From positions 1 to 64,000 of the forward strand of contig RDZE01000027.1 in NCBI GenBank assembly GCA_004293905.1: a stretch of DNA of 64,000 nt, read 5' to 3'. Position numbers and translations under genes: made by a program. The notes beneath the pieces are model-generated. The model ran no database searches and was not told the DNA's origin. It saw only the letters and a list, made by a program, of their open reading frames with translations. This DNA is from Cytophagales bacterium (lineage in GTDB: Bacteria > Bacteroidota > Bacteroidia > Cytophagales > Microscillaceae). Positions 56,061 through 64,000 of this stretch are shown piece by piece; within the stretch, counting starts at the first letter, position 1, and each line of letters opens with the position of its first letter.

Positions 56061-58246
56061 ATATTACAACAACATCACGCCGCGATTTCCTTAAAATTAC
56101 TGCCTTAGCAGGTGGAGGATTATTCTTAGGCTTTCATTGGGTAGGAGGAAAAGAATTGCCTATCGTTGAAGAAATAGAAATGAATGCCTTTTTGCGCATT
56201 AATACCGATGGGAGTATTGTACTGATGGCTAAAAACCCAGAAATAGGGCAAGGAGTAAAAACCTCATTGCCTATGATTATTGCCGAAGAGTTGGAAGTCA
56301 ATTGGGAACAAATACAAGTACAACAAGCAGGTTTAGACAAACGATTAGGCGCGCAATTTGCAGGCGGAAGTACTGCCATCAATACCAATTTTGAGGTACT
56401 CCGAAAAGCAGGTGCCTCCGCGCGCGAAATGCTTTTGGAAGCTGCTGCAAAACGTTGGGGAATTGATAAATCCAATTGTTTTGCCAAAGAAGGTAAAATA
56501 GGGCGCAAAGATCAACCCAACACTACACTAAGCTACGCAGAATTGGTAGCAGAAGCCAGCAAAATTCCTGTACCTACTGACCCTCCACTCAAAGACCCCA
56601 AAAATTTTAGCATCATAGGCAAAAAAACAAAAGGAGTAGACAATGAAAAAATAGCCACAGGCAAACCGCTCTATGGTATCGATGTTTTTGTAGAAGGTAT
56701 GTACTATGCTGCCATTGCCAAACCCACAGTTTTCGGAGCCACAATCCAAAGCATAGACGATACGGAAGCACGCAAAATCGCAGGAGTCAAAGAAATCATC
56801 ACCATTGAACCTACCGAGAATCCTACACTCCTCAGTGCAGGAGTAGCTGTAATTGCTACCAATACATGGGCTGCTTTTAAAGCCAAAGAAGCCCTCAAAA
56901 TCACTTGGAATACTGCAAGCTATGAAAGTGAAACCTCTGAAACCATTTCAAAACAGTTGCAAAACTTAGTAAAACAAAAAGGAGAAGTGCTACGCAATGA
57001 TGGAAATGTAGAGGAAGCCTTCACAAAAGCCAAGACTATAGTAGAAGCCAACTATGAAGTTCCCTTTTTGGCACATGCCACTATGGAGCCCATGAACTAC
57101 ACCGCACACATACAAGGCAATAAAGCAACCTTGTGGGGTTCTACTCAAGTGCCTGGTGCTTGCGAAACCATTTTAAAAGTACTTGCCCCAGAAGTACTAC
57201 CCGAGAACACACAACTGCATCTCTCACGTATCGGAGGTGGCTTCGGCAGAAGGCTTATGGCTGATTATATGGCAGAAGCAATTTTCCTCTCGCGAAAACT
57301 ACAAGCCCCTGTACAAGTAGTTTGGACAAGAGAAGACGATATGCAACACGATTTTTATAGACCCACAGGCTACCACGCAATGAAGGTTGGGCTAAATGAG
57401 AAAAATGAAATCATAGCATGGAGCGTCAACCATGCCAGCACTTCAAGGGCGATTTATCGTGATAAAAAAGCACAAGCCTATAAAACTGAAATTTTTCCTG
57501 AGGGCTTTCCAGCAGGGCTTATTCCTAATTTTTATATGCAATACAGCCCCTACGATGCCAAAATACCGCGTGGTGCTTGGCGCGCACCGGGGCACAATGC
57601 AACCGCCTTCGTAGACCAAAGTTTTTTAGACGAAATCTGTTTGCTTACAAAACAAGACCCCGTAGAACTACGACTTAAGCTCTTAGGCGAAGACCGTATT
57701 ATGCCATACACTGACCATGGCGGTCCTTATGATACCAAACGCTACAAAAATGTAATTCGTCTATTGGCTGAAAAAGCCGAATGGAGCAACACGAAGTTAG
57801 AGCAAAATACCGCTCGTGGTTTTGCCGCACACTATATTTTTGGCTCTTATGTGGCACTCATCGCAGAGGTAACCATGAAAGAGGGATTGCCTGTAGTGAA
57901 AAAAATATATGCTTCGGTAGATTGTGGGCGCATTATCAATCCAAGTGGCGCAGAAGCACAGATAGAAGGCGGAATCATAGATGGACTAAGTGCAGCACTT
58001 TATGGAAAAATAAGCATAGACAAAGGTGGAGTAGTGCAACAAAATTTCAATGATTATCCTCTTTTGCGCATCAAAGAAACCCCAGAAATAGAAATGTTTT
58101 TTGTAGAAAGCCAAGAAACGCCACAAGGTTTAGGAGAAATGTCCTTGCCTCCTGTCGCAGCAGCCGTTTGCAATGCCATAGCACGCCTTACAAACAAAAG
58201 AGTGCGCCAATTACCCATCATAGAATCACTCAAAAAAGAAAGTTAA
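56057..58246 (+). CDS. molybdopterin-binding large subunit (IorB-like aldehyde oxidase family)
   Basis: 729 residues with a twin-arginine leader SRRDFLKITALAGGGLFLG (about 7-26). The two aldehyde-oxidase-type Moco-binding domains follow (GQGVKTSLPMIIAEELEV, then PFLAHATMEPMNYTAH, SRIGGGFGRRLMADY, GAWRAPGHNATAFVDQS), ending with the catalytic Glu motif QGLGEMSLPPVAAAV. IorB-type enzymes hydroxylate N-heterocycles or oxidise aldehydes in the periplasm and pass electrons to the small subunit; no FAD subunit is needed in this branch. Substrate unknown. Five bases before the DUF4199-like gene. Confidence 0.9.
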   Translation: MNITTTSRRDFLKITALAGGGLFLGFHWVGGKELPIVEEIEMNAFLRINTDGSIVLMAKNPEIGQGVKTSLPMIIAEELEVNWEQIQVQQAGLDKRLGAQFAGGSTAINTNFEVLRKAGASAREMLLEAAAKRWGIDKSNCFAKEGKIGRKDQPNTTLSYAELVAEASKIPVPTDPPLKDPKNFSIIGKKTKGVDNEKIATGKPLYGIDVFVEGMYYAAIAKPTVFGATIQSIDDTEARKIAGVKEIITIEPTENPTLLSAGVAVIATNTWAAFKAKEALKITWNTASYESETSETISKQLQNLVKQKGEVLRNDGNVEEAFTKAKTIVEANYEVPFLAHATMEPMNYTAHIQGNKATLWGSTQVPGACETILKVLAPEVLPENTQLHLSRIGGGFGRRLMADYMAEAIFLSRKLQAPVQVVWTREDDMQHDFYRPTGYHAMKVGLNEKNEIIAWSVNHASTSRAIYRDKKAQAYKTEIFPEGFPAGLIPNFYMQYSPYDAKIPRGAWRAPGHNATAFVDQSFLDEICLLTKQDPVELRLKLLGEDRIMPYTDHGGPYDTKRYKNVIRLLAEKAEWSNTKLEQNTARGFAAHYIFGSYVALIAEVTMKEGLPVVKKIYASVDCGRIINPSGAEAQIEGGIIDGLSAALYGKISIDKGGVVQQNFNDYPLLRIKETPEIEMFFVESQETPQGLGEMSLPPVAAAVCNAIARLTNKRVRQLPIIESLKKES

Positions 58247-58250
58247 TCCG

Positions 58251-58742
58251 ATGAATACTTACAAAATAGAAATCAAATATGGGCTCATCTTTGTAGTGAT
58301 GAGCCTCCTTTGGATATTGTTAGAAAAAATGACAGGTTTACATAGCGAATCTATTCATTTGCACACTACCTACACCAATTTCATCGCCATTCCTGCAACT
58401 GCTATTTATGTGTTTGCACTCTTAGAGAAAAGAAAAAAAGATTTACAAGGTAGCATGACTTGGTTGCAAGGCTTCAAATCGGGTATGATTATCTCCTTGG
58501 TAGTGATGGTTTTAAGCCCTATAACACAAATGATAACTTTTTGGCTCATCACGCCTGAGTTTTTTCCAAATGTCATCAAATATGCCGTAAACAGTCGATA
58601 TATGACACAAGCAGAAGCCGAAAATTATTTTACACTCTCTAACTACATGGTGCAGGGCTTGATAGGTGCGCCTATTATGGGGGCTTTTACGTCAGCTCTT
58701 GTGGCTATTTTTATCATGAAAAAGCCTGTTTCTACTGTTTAG
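58251..58742 (+). CDS. DUF4199-like four-helix membrane protein
   Basis: 163 residues with four hydrophobic segments (about 10-28, 42-60, 75-103 and 128-155). YGLIFVVMSLLWILLEKMTG, the short loop before TWLQGFKSGMIISLVVMVL and the C-terminal GAPIMGAFTSALVAIFIMKK are typical of DUF4199, a Bacteroidota membrane family of unknown function. It follows the molybdoenzyme genes closely but probably by chance. The last 11 bases overlap convergent lpxK. Confidence 0.7.
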   Translation: MNTYKIEIKYGLIFVVMSLLWILLEKMTGLHSESIHLHTTYTNFIAIPATAIYVFALLEKRKKDLQGSMTWLQGFKSGMIISLVVMVLSPITQMITFWLITPEFFPNVIKYAVNSRYMTQAEAENYFTLSNYMVQGLIGAPIMGAFTSALVAIFIMKKPVSTV

Positions 58743-59784
58743 CATTATTGATATACTGATACACCATATCTTGAAAGTTGTCTTCTTCACCTAAAAAGGC
58801 AACTTTAATAGGAATATAATAAAGATTTGCATTTTTTAAAACTGCTTGTAAATCAGGACTTTGCAGTTTTACATAGTCTTTTTCAGTGCAAAAAATGGTT
58901 TTCCCATCTGCTTTGTTTATTATTTTTTGCAAATCAGCCTCAGTATAGTAATAGTGGTCAGGAAATACGAAATGATGCAATAGGGCATATTTTTCTGCCA
59001 TATATTGCTCGAAAATAGCGGGTTGTGCGATTGCCGAGAAAAGTACAATTTCGTGGGTAAAACGCTCTACATTAATCAAAGAATTATTGGGCAACACCTT
59101 TCGAGGTGAGGCATAGTGAATGGTAGTAAAAAAAATAGGCGTTTGTGGGCTTGTATACTTTTGTATTTGTGTGCTAATGGTATTTTTTTCAGCTTCTTGC
59201 ATTTTAGTAGGGCATTTGCTGACAATCACTATTTGCGCCCGCTTTGCCCCTCTTCTTGCCTCACGCAAACGCCCCGATGGGAGCAAATAATCTTTATAAA
59301 AAAGCCTCTTGTAGTCCGTAATTAAAATATTAAGCCCTGCTTTGATGGCTCTATGTTGAAAAGCATCATCAAGCAGTATTACTTCTGTTTGAGGGCGTTC
59401 TTGTATGATTTTTTGCACAGCGGGCACTCTTTTTTCGCCTACTGCTACGGCTATTTGGGCAGAAAATTGATAATAAAATTGGGCAGGCTCATCTCCTAAA
59501 CTATAGGCATTTTCGGAAGCAGATGCCCAACGAAAACCTTTTGTTTTTCTGCCATACCCTCTGCTAAGTGTTGTAATTTGGTATTTTGTTTTCAACAAAT
59601 GAATTAAATACTCTATGTGTGGGCTTTTGCCTGTACCACCTACTGTTAAATTGCCTACATTGATGGTCGGAATAGGTGCTTGGTAGCTTTTCCATAACTG
59701 CTTATCATAGAAATAGTTGCGCCACGAGGTAATGAAATGAAGAAGTATGGAAAAAGGAAATAACAAGATTTGCCACCATTGCAT
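58732..59784 (-). CDS. lpxK: tetraacyldisaccharide 4'-kinase LpxK
   Basis: 350 residues of the lipid A pathway kinase that phosphorylates the 4' position of lipid A disaccharide at the inner membrane. An N-terminal hydrophobic helix (about 5-20) is followed by P-loop GNLTVGGTGKSPHIEY (about 44-59), SRGYGRKTKGF, GDEPAQFYYQF, ILLDDAFQHRAI and SKCPTKM. Length and motifs are as expected. It overlaps the DUF4199-like gene by 11 bases at the 3' end and starts 98 bases from the divergent S41 peptidase gene. Confidence 0.93.
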   Translation of the reverse strand: MQWWQILLFPFSILLHFITSWRNYFYDKQLWKSYQAPIPTINVGNLTVGGTGKSPHIEYLIHLLKTKYQITTLSRGYGRKTKGFRWASASENAYSLGDEPAQFYYQFSAQIAVAVGEKRVPAVQKIIQERPQTEVILLDDAFQHRAIKAGLNILITDYKRLFYKDYLLPSGRLREARRGAKRAQIVIVSKCPTKMQEAEKNTISTQIQKYTSPQTPIFFTTIHYASPRKVLPNNSLINVERFTHEIVLFSAIAQPAIFEQYMAEKYALLHHFVFPDHYYYTEADLQKIINKADGKTIFCTEKDYVKLQSPDLQAVLKNANLYYIPIKVAFLGEEDNFQDMVYQYINNAKQ

Positions 59785-59848
59785 AGCTGAATAACATTTG
59801 AATAAAAAATTTGGTTACAATAATAATCAAAATTTGATAATAAATCTG

Positions 59849-59856
59849 TATATTTG
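59849..59856 (+). promoter_or_regulatory. -7 box (TATATTTG) for the S41 peptidase gene
   Basis: TATATTTG matches TAnnTTTG 26 bases before the ATG at 59883. A TTTG at 59833-59836 is only 12 bases upstream, shorter than the usual -33 spacing. Confidence 0.5.
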
Positions 59857-59882
59857 TATAAATTTAATCGCTAAATACGACC

Positions 59883-61172
59883 ATGTATACGCTTCCTACC
59901 TACCGATATTTTGCCATTTATTTATTACTCGTTTTTACTCTTACAAGTTGTTATAAAGAGTACATAGAGCCTAATCCCGCTACTCGAACCAACGATAAAA
60001 TACTCAGCGTGATGAAAGAATGGTATCTTTGGAATGAACTAATGCCACAAAATGTAGACCCGCGTGCTTTTTCCACACCTGAGGCTTTGATAGAGCATCT
60101 GAAATATAAAACTTTGGACAAGTGGAGTTATATACAAGATGAAGAAAGTTATTTTCAGTACTACAACGCAGGGCAAACCTATGGTCATGGCTTTGTATTG
60201 AAATATGATAAAAATAATGCACTTTGGCTCGCCGTTGTCTATCCGAACTCGGCAGCAGGGAGAGCAGGCTTGACAAGAGGATACCAACTGTTAAAAATCA
60301 ATGGGCGCGATGTATCTTCAATCAGCAATGTGAGTGAAGCACTTGGAGCGGCTGAAGCAAGCGTTGTTAATTTATTGCAATTCCGCGATACCAACGGTGT
60401 AATCAAAGAAATCAGCTTAGGAAAAGATGTTATACAAATCAATTCGGTGTATCACTATAGTGTACAACAAGCAGGTACTAAAAAAGTAGGTTATTTGGTT
60501 TTTAATAACTTTATAGAAACCTCACGTACTGAGTTAGATTTGGCATTTGCCTATTTTCGCGACCAAGCCATAGAAGAACTCATTTTAGACCTTCGTTATA
60601 ATGGTGGCGGGCGTGTAAATATTGCTCAATATTTGGCGAGCAACCTTGCACCTACAGGCAGTGCGGGCAAAACTTTTGTGCGCTATAGTCACAACCCAAG
60701 CAAAAGATTTGAAGATGTAGAAGGTCTTTTTTTGAGTCCTCAATACAATTTTAACCTCAAACGTTTAATTTGCATTACTTCCCGGGCTACGGCTTCGGCA
60801 AGTGAATTGGTTATTAATAGTTTGAAGCCTTTTATGCCCGTAACACTTATTGGCGAAAATACTTATGGCAAACCCGTAGGTTCTTATGGTTTTCAGTTTG
60901 AGGGCTATGTCTTCAATCCTATTTCGTTGCGTACTGTTAATGCATTGGGGCAGGGTGATTATTTTGATGGCTTTAAGGTAGATGCTCCGCAAACAGACGG
61001 GCTGAATAAGCAATTGGGCGATGCGCAAGAACCTTGCTTGGCAGAGGCTTTGTTTTATATACAAAATGGTTCTTTTACGGGTATTTTACAAAGAAGAGGG
61101 CAAACTGTAGAAAATAGTAAAAATAACAATTTGCATCAAGATAGTTTTAGAGAAGAAGTAGGTGTTTTTTAG
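59883..61172 (+). CDS. S41-family (C-terminal processing) peptidase lipoprotein
   Basis: 429 residues with a lipobox (TLTSC, Cys23), an S41 N-terminal helical domain (ILSVMKEWYLWNELMPQNVD), a PDZ domain (about 105-180, NSAAGRAGLTRGYQLLKINGRD, given in part) and the protease core. In the core, Ser about 307 lies in SRATASASELVINS and Lys about 329 in NTYGKPVGS. Such peptidases cut or trim periplasmic proteins; the target is unknown. It ends just before a strong terminator. Confidence 0.85.
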   Translation: MYTLPTYRYFAIYLLLVFTLTSCYKEYIEPNPATRTNDKILSVMKEWYLWNELMPQNVDPRAFSTPEALIEHLKYKTLDKWSYIQDEESYFQYYNAGQTYGHGFVLKYDKNNALWLAVVYPNSAAGRAGLTRGYQLLKINGRDVSSISNVSEALGAAEASVVNLLQFRDTNGVIKEISLGKDVIQINSVYHYSVQQAGTKKVGYLVFNNFIETSRTELDLAFAYFRDQAIEELILDLRYNGGGRVNIAQYLASNLAPTGSAGKTFVRYSHNPSKRFEDVEGLFLSPQYNFNLKRLICITSRATASASELVINSLKPFMPVTLIGENTYGKPVGSYGFQFEGYVFNPISLRTVNALGQGDYFDGFKVDAPQTDGLNKQLGDAQEPCLAEALFYIQNGSFTGILQRRGQTVENSKNNNLHQDSFREEVGVF

Positions 61173-61181
61173 AAAAAAAAG

Positions 61182-61218
61182 AAATGTACCGTACTACTCA
61201 AAAGTAGACGGTACATTT
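61182..61218. terminator. bidirectional terminator after the S41 peptidase gene
   Basis: An 11-bp perfect arm pair (61182-61192 and 61208-61218) plus an inner CTACT/AGTAG pairing around a four-base loop, flanked by A-run and T-run. It sits between convergent gene ends at 61172 and 61221. Confidence 0.8.
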
Positions 61219-61220
61219 TT

Positions 61221-61862
61221 TTACTTCAATGTATTGCAAAAACAAATCAATGTAGCATCAAAATATTTAAAAAAATCTGCTACATACGCCATTTGCCTCA
61301 CTCTTTGGGTCAAAGTATCAAAATCTTCTTTACTCTTGTAAACAGTTATATGAGGGAAACTATCTTTATTTTTAAATCCACCTACAACACTAAAAGTATA
61401 AGACTTAATCACTTCAGGCTCTTTGTCTAAATTTTCTAAAAAAATCTGCCTTGCGTTGATAAAATCTGCCTCCGAAATGCCTGCTTTGGGCTTTAAGAGT
61501 GCTATCTCTGTAATATTGCTCTTGTCAGCAAACTTTTCATACTCAAATAAAGGGTCGTTGGGCTTTATAAAAATACCTGCCAATGGATCCATCATTTTCA
61601 TAAACTTCATGAGTTTCATCATAAAGCCTAAACTAAGCATAGCAGCATAGATTTTACCTTTTGAGGAGTATTGTGTCATGCCTACATACACTTTGCTGGG
61701 CTGTTCGGGTAAAGTGTTAAAAGGAGCAAACTCCCTCTCGGGTCCTATGCCTCTAATGCTGACTAATTTTGCAACTGCGTCATTTTTAGCTTTTATGAAT
61801 GCGTCCTCATTGACTGTGTCTTTAGCCATACGAATAGCTAACTCTATTACCTTTTTTTCCAT
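61221..61862 (-). CDS. ABM-like protein with two ferredoxin-like halves, cytoplasmic paralogue
   Basis: 213 residues without a signal peptide. Two halves repeat the pattern ELAIRM...F..A........G...E......V.VGMTQYSS and ITEIALL...F..AR..F...L....V..Y.F.VVGGF, the dimeric alpha/beta-barrel layout of antibiotic-biosynthesis-monooxygenase-like (ABM) proteins. Its next-upstream neighbour is a clear paralogue that is secreted. Function unknown. Confidence 0.55.
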   Translation of the reverse strand: MEKKVIELAIRMAKDTVNEDAFIKAKNDAVAKLVSIRGIGPEREFAPFNTLPEQPSKVYVGMTQYSSKGKIYAAMLSLGFMMKLMKFMKMMDPLAGIFIKPNDPLFEYEKFADKSNITEIALLKPKAGISEADFINARQIFLENLDKEPEVIKSYTFSVVGGFKNKDSFPHITVYKSKEDFDTLTQRVRQMAYVADFFKYFDATLICFCNTLK

Positions 61863-61885
61863 AAAATTAAAATATGATTTTTTAT

Positions 61886-62608
61886 CTATTGATTGTTAGT
61901 ACTGAAAGCGTATTGTAAGGCTACAGGCATAAAGGTTGAAAAGTATTTACCCGCTTCTGGCAAAGTTTGTACTTTTCCTGCAATCGCCTGAAATTTCTCT
62001 TGACTTTCATACACAGACATACCTACGGTCAGTCCTTCTGTACCTTGTCCGCCCACTACTTTAAATTCCCAACTACCTACTACTCCTTCTTGGGCATTGA
62101 GCCAATTAACAAAAGCCTTACGACTTTCATCAAATTCTTTTTCTTGCCCTGCGTTTACTTTTCGGATAGCAATTTCTAAAACCTGCCCCTCTTTTAATGC
62201 AAGTTTACTGAGGTCAAATTTTTTACCCTCTAAAAGTTGTACAAAAACATAGGCTTTCAAATCCATTGTTTTGGCAAACTCCATAAAATCAGCACCGATT
62301 TGTTGCTGAATTTCGGGCAAAATATCCATAGAAGTATATTGTGTCATGCCAATAAAAACCTCTCTTTCATCAGGTTTTGGTAGGGCATAAAACGATTGAA
62401 ATTCGCGGTCGTTACTTACTCCTTTTTGTGCTTTTAGTTTGGTGATAAAATTTTTTCTGGCAGATACAAATTCGTTTTTCATGCCGTCTTTTACCATGCG
62501 AACCGCAATTTCATAAATAGGACTTTTTTGGGCTTTGAGTTCATTGGGCATATTGATTAAGATTAATAGTGTTAAGGTGATGATAGAAATAAAATGAAAC
62601 TTTTTCAT
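61886..62608 (-). CDS. ABM-like protein with two ferredoxin-like halves, exported paralogue
   Basis: 240 residues: signal peptide (KKFHFISIITLTLLILINM... about 1-26), then IYEIAVRMVKDGMKNEFVSAR with VFIGMTQYTS, and a second half VLEIAIRKVNAGQEKEFDESR with LTVGMSVYES. Both halves match the paralogue 23 bases downstream, so an internal duplication predates the tandem gene duplication. Role unknown; an AraC regulator lies 226 bases upstream on the same strand. Confidence 0.55.
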   Translation of the reverse strand: MKKFHFISIITLTLLILINMPNELKAQKSPIYEIAVRMVKDGMKNEFVSARKNFITKLKAQKGVSNDREFQSFYALPKPDEREVFIGMTQYTSMDILPEIQQQIGADFMEFAKTMDLKAYVFVQLLEGKKFDLSKLALKEGQVLEIAIRKVNAGQEKEFDESRKAFVNWLNAQEGVVGSWEFKVVGGQGTEGLTVGMSVYESQEKFQAIAGKVQTLPEAGKYFSTFMPVALQYAFSTNNQ

Positions 62609-62833
62609 GTTAGTATATTTTTGTATTGGTATAATAAATAAATTGAAAATGGGGGTTGAAGGATTTTCGTTGATATAGGTTAAATGTATTAGGCGGTGCT
62701 CTTAAAGCAGCTAATTTAATTTTGTTATAACTGAAGTAGTAGCTCATTTTTACAAACTTTTTCATTAGAATTTGATGTTGTAAAAATGGGGCAAAAAGCT
62801 CAGGCGAGCATTATCCTAATGAAATTAGAATTG

Positions 62834-63682
62834 TCAATTTGATAACTCTCTAAATTTTTTAGGTGTATAGGAGGTCATCTGCTTAAAAAAACGATTAAAA
62901 TTAGGAGGGTCTGAAAAATGGAGCTCGTAGGCAATTTCAGCAATCGTTTTTGAGGAATACAATAGTTCTTTTTTGGCTTCAAGAGCAAGCCTTTCTCTGA
63001 TTACTTGTATGCAGGTTTTTGAATAAAAATTGATACACAACTTGTTTAAATACACCCTACTGATATTCAAGGAGTCTGCATAATACTGTACATCACTGTG
63101 TTGTTTGATTTTTTTCTCTAATTCGTACCTAAACCTCAATAAAATTTCATTAGTGAGTAAATGTGCATTAAATTTCGGATAAAAGTAAGTATACAAACGA
63201 TTCGTTTTGATAAGCAATTGGTAAAGATAAGCCCTGATAAGATGTTCGCTATCGTTTCTGAAATTTTTTATCTCAAAATGAATTTGCTCAAATAAGTAGT
63301 AGATATTTTCTTTTTGTGAGTCTTCTACAATTAAATGAAGAGGTTGGTCGGTATTGTGAAAAAAGGAGAACTTAAAAATAAAATTAGCTTCATTAAAAAA
63401 TTTATCTAAAAACTCTCCTTCAAAAAATATAAAAATGCCTTCTTCAAAAATAGACCTAACAACATCGACATTTTGTGAAGCGGGAATAAATAAAATAATA
63501 TTGTCTTTAAGTGTTATTTCTTGATGATTGATTTTTATACTACCTTGACTTTTTTTTAGATAAACAACGGTATAAAAATTAGGCAATACATTCCCCTCTT
63601 CCAATGCAAACTCGGTAGTATAGATGGTGTCAATTAGGATTTCTTTTCCGTATTTATTCTTATTGAAAATGAGTTCTTGCAT
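62834..63682 (-). CDS. AraC-family transcriptional regulator
   Basis: 282 residues from the ATG at 63682 (the in-frame codon at 63715 is TTG, so I reject that start). A cupin-like N-terminal ligand-sensing half (QGSIKINHQEITLKDNIILFI, given in part) is followed by a C-terminal double helix-turn-helix: YYADSLNISRVYLNKLC and TIAEIAYELHFSDPPNFNRFF, with KKFREL at the end. The same strand and adjacency make the two ABM-like genes downstream its likeliest targets, by inference. Confidence 0.85.
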   Translation of the reverse strand: MQELIFNKNKYGKEILIDTIYTTEFALEEGNVLPNFYTVVYLKKSQGSIKINHQEITLKDNIILFIPASQNVDVVRSIFEEGIFIFFEGEFLDKFFNEANFIFKFSFFHNTDQPLHLIVEDSQKENIYYLFEQIHFEIKNFRNDSEHLIRAYLYQLLIKTNRLYTYFYPKFNAHLLTNEILLRFRYELEKKIKQHSDVQYYADSLNISRVYLNKLCINFYSKTCIQVIRERLALEAKKELLYSSKTIAEIAYELHFSDPPNFNRFFKQMTSYTPKKFRELSN

Positions 63683-63713
63683 TATGTTTGCGAAGAGGAG
63701 TAAAATTTTATTC

Positions 63714-63749
63714 AAAAACGTTCCACTCGTTTAAAAAGCGGAACGTTTT
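63714..63749. terminator. terminator after the dienelactone-hydrolase gene
   Basis: AAAACGTTCC (63715-63724) pairs with GGAACGTTTT (63740-63749) around a 15-base loop. On the minus strand it is followed by a T-run (63718-63714), so it terminates the gene ending at 63763 before the AraC gene. Confidence 0.65.
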
Positions 63750-63762
63750 ATCTTGTTTAGTA

Positions 63763-64000
63763 TTATTTTAGCTTTTGTTTGATGAAGTTGATACTCATTT
63801 CGAAGGCTTCATCTGCAAATGCTTTGTTATAGTTGGGGTTACTTGGGTTGGCAAATGCATGCTCAGCATCATAAATCTTAGTAGAGAATTTTTTGCCCAA
63901 AGTGGTAAGGTTGGTTTCAAATTCTTTTACTACTTCAGTATTAATCCATTTTTCTTTTCCTGCAAAAATACCCAATACTTCTGCTTGAAGGTTTTTTAGT
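63763..64000 (-). CDS. dienelactone-hydrolase family protein, C-terminal part (runs off right edge)
   Basis: About 79 codons open to the window edge, without a start in view. The end reads VLGIFAGKEKWI (the strand leading to the acid residue), then YDAEHAFANPSNPNYN with the catalytic His, and a closing helix, as in dienelactone hydrolases and related alpha/beta hydrolases. The 5' part lies beyond the window. A terminator follows the stop. Confidence 0.8.
   Translation of the reverse strand, partial: LKNLQAEVLGIFAGKEKWINTEVVKEFETNLTTLGKKFSTKIYDAEHAFANPSNPNYNKAFADEAFEMSINFIKQKLK

Overview
The window is about 64 kb of AT-rich, gene-dense DNA that looks like the chromosome of a member of the Bacteroidota. 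Evidence for this is a giant secreted protein with a type IX secretion C-terminal sorting domain, several TonB-dependent outer-membrane proteins with carboxypeptidase-like N-terminal domains, Bacteroidota-type -7 boxes (TAnnTTTG) ahead of genes, and DUF4836/DUF4199-type proteins found mainly in this phylum. I infer a Cytophagales-like free-living bacterium but cannot name a species. No rRNA, tRNA, CRISPR array or insertion sequence was seen.

Layout. 0-4.4 kb: C-terminal scrap of a gene, an acyl-CoA carboxylase carboxyltransferase subunit, agmatine deiminase, a small membrane protein, a lytic-transglycosylase-like secreted protein, and a small coiled-coil membrane protein. 4.5-9.6 kb: a 1724-residue type IX substrate with four tandem modules of about 138 residues. 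9.7-17.2 kb: clpS, recR, a HIRAN protein, a YopX-like protein, an ABC permease, two paralogous DUF4836-like lipoproteins, an atypical LolD-like ATPase and an SRPBCC protein. 17.3-20.6 kb: a stand-alone single-chain restriction-modification enzyme. 20.6-30.8 kb: recO, a MEST-like hydrolase, a FecA-like receptor with a TauE/SafE transporter, a class III PHA synthase, a BtuF-like lipoprotein, TerC with a TerB-like neighbour. 30.8-37.4 kb: an OmpH/Skp-like chaperone, a coupled SPFH and NAD-kinase-like pair, a class V aminotransferase, and a tight run marC-tsaE-ald-maoC.

37.4-47.2 kb is the most unusual part. A LexA-like self-cleaving XRE repressor faces a divergent small membrane protein. Next comes a very AT-rich block holding an outer-membrane beta-barrel protein, a secreted carboxypeptidase-like-domain protein, an ABC ATPase, two ABC-2-like permeases, a small membrane protein and a convergent XRE regulator. 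The first two of these genes are each preceded by the same 99-bp block (96/99 identical) containing a strong hairpin and a -7 promoter box. The block is followed by a formylglycine-generating-enzyme-like secreted protein whose last 24 variable codons are almost all NNC/NNT, the pattern left by adenine mutagenesis in diversity-generating retroelement targets. No reverse transcriptase is present in the window.

47.3-64 kb: typA, a metallophosphoesterase, an exported cyanophycinase-like protein, floA, an orphan CoA-transferase A subunit, a peptidase-containing bacteriocin-type exporter without a visible precursor, a two-subunit isoquinoline-oxidoreductase-like molybdoenzyme, lpxK, an S41 peptidase lipoprotein, two tandem ABM-like paralogues, an AraC regulator and the end of a dienelactone hydrolase. 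Metabolic themes that recur but are scattered are acyl-CoA and polyhydroxyalkanoate chemistry (carboxyltransferase, PhaC, MaoC, CoA-transferase) and outer-envelope biogenesis or transport.
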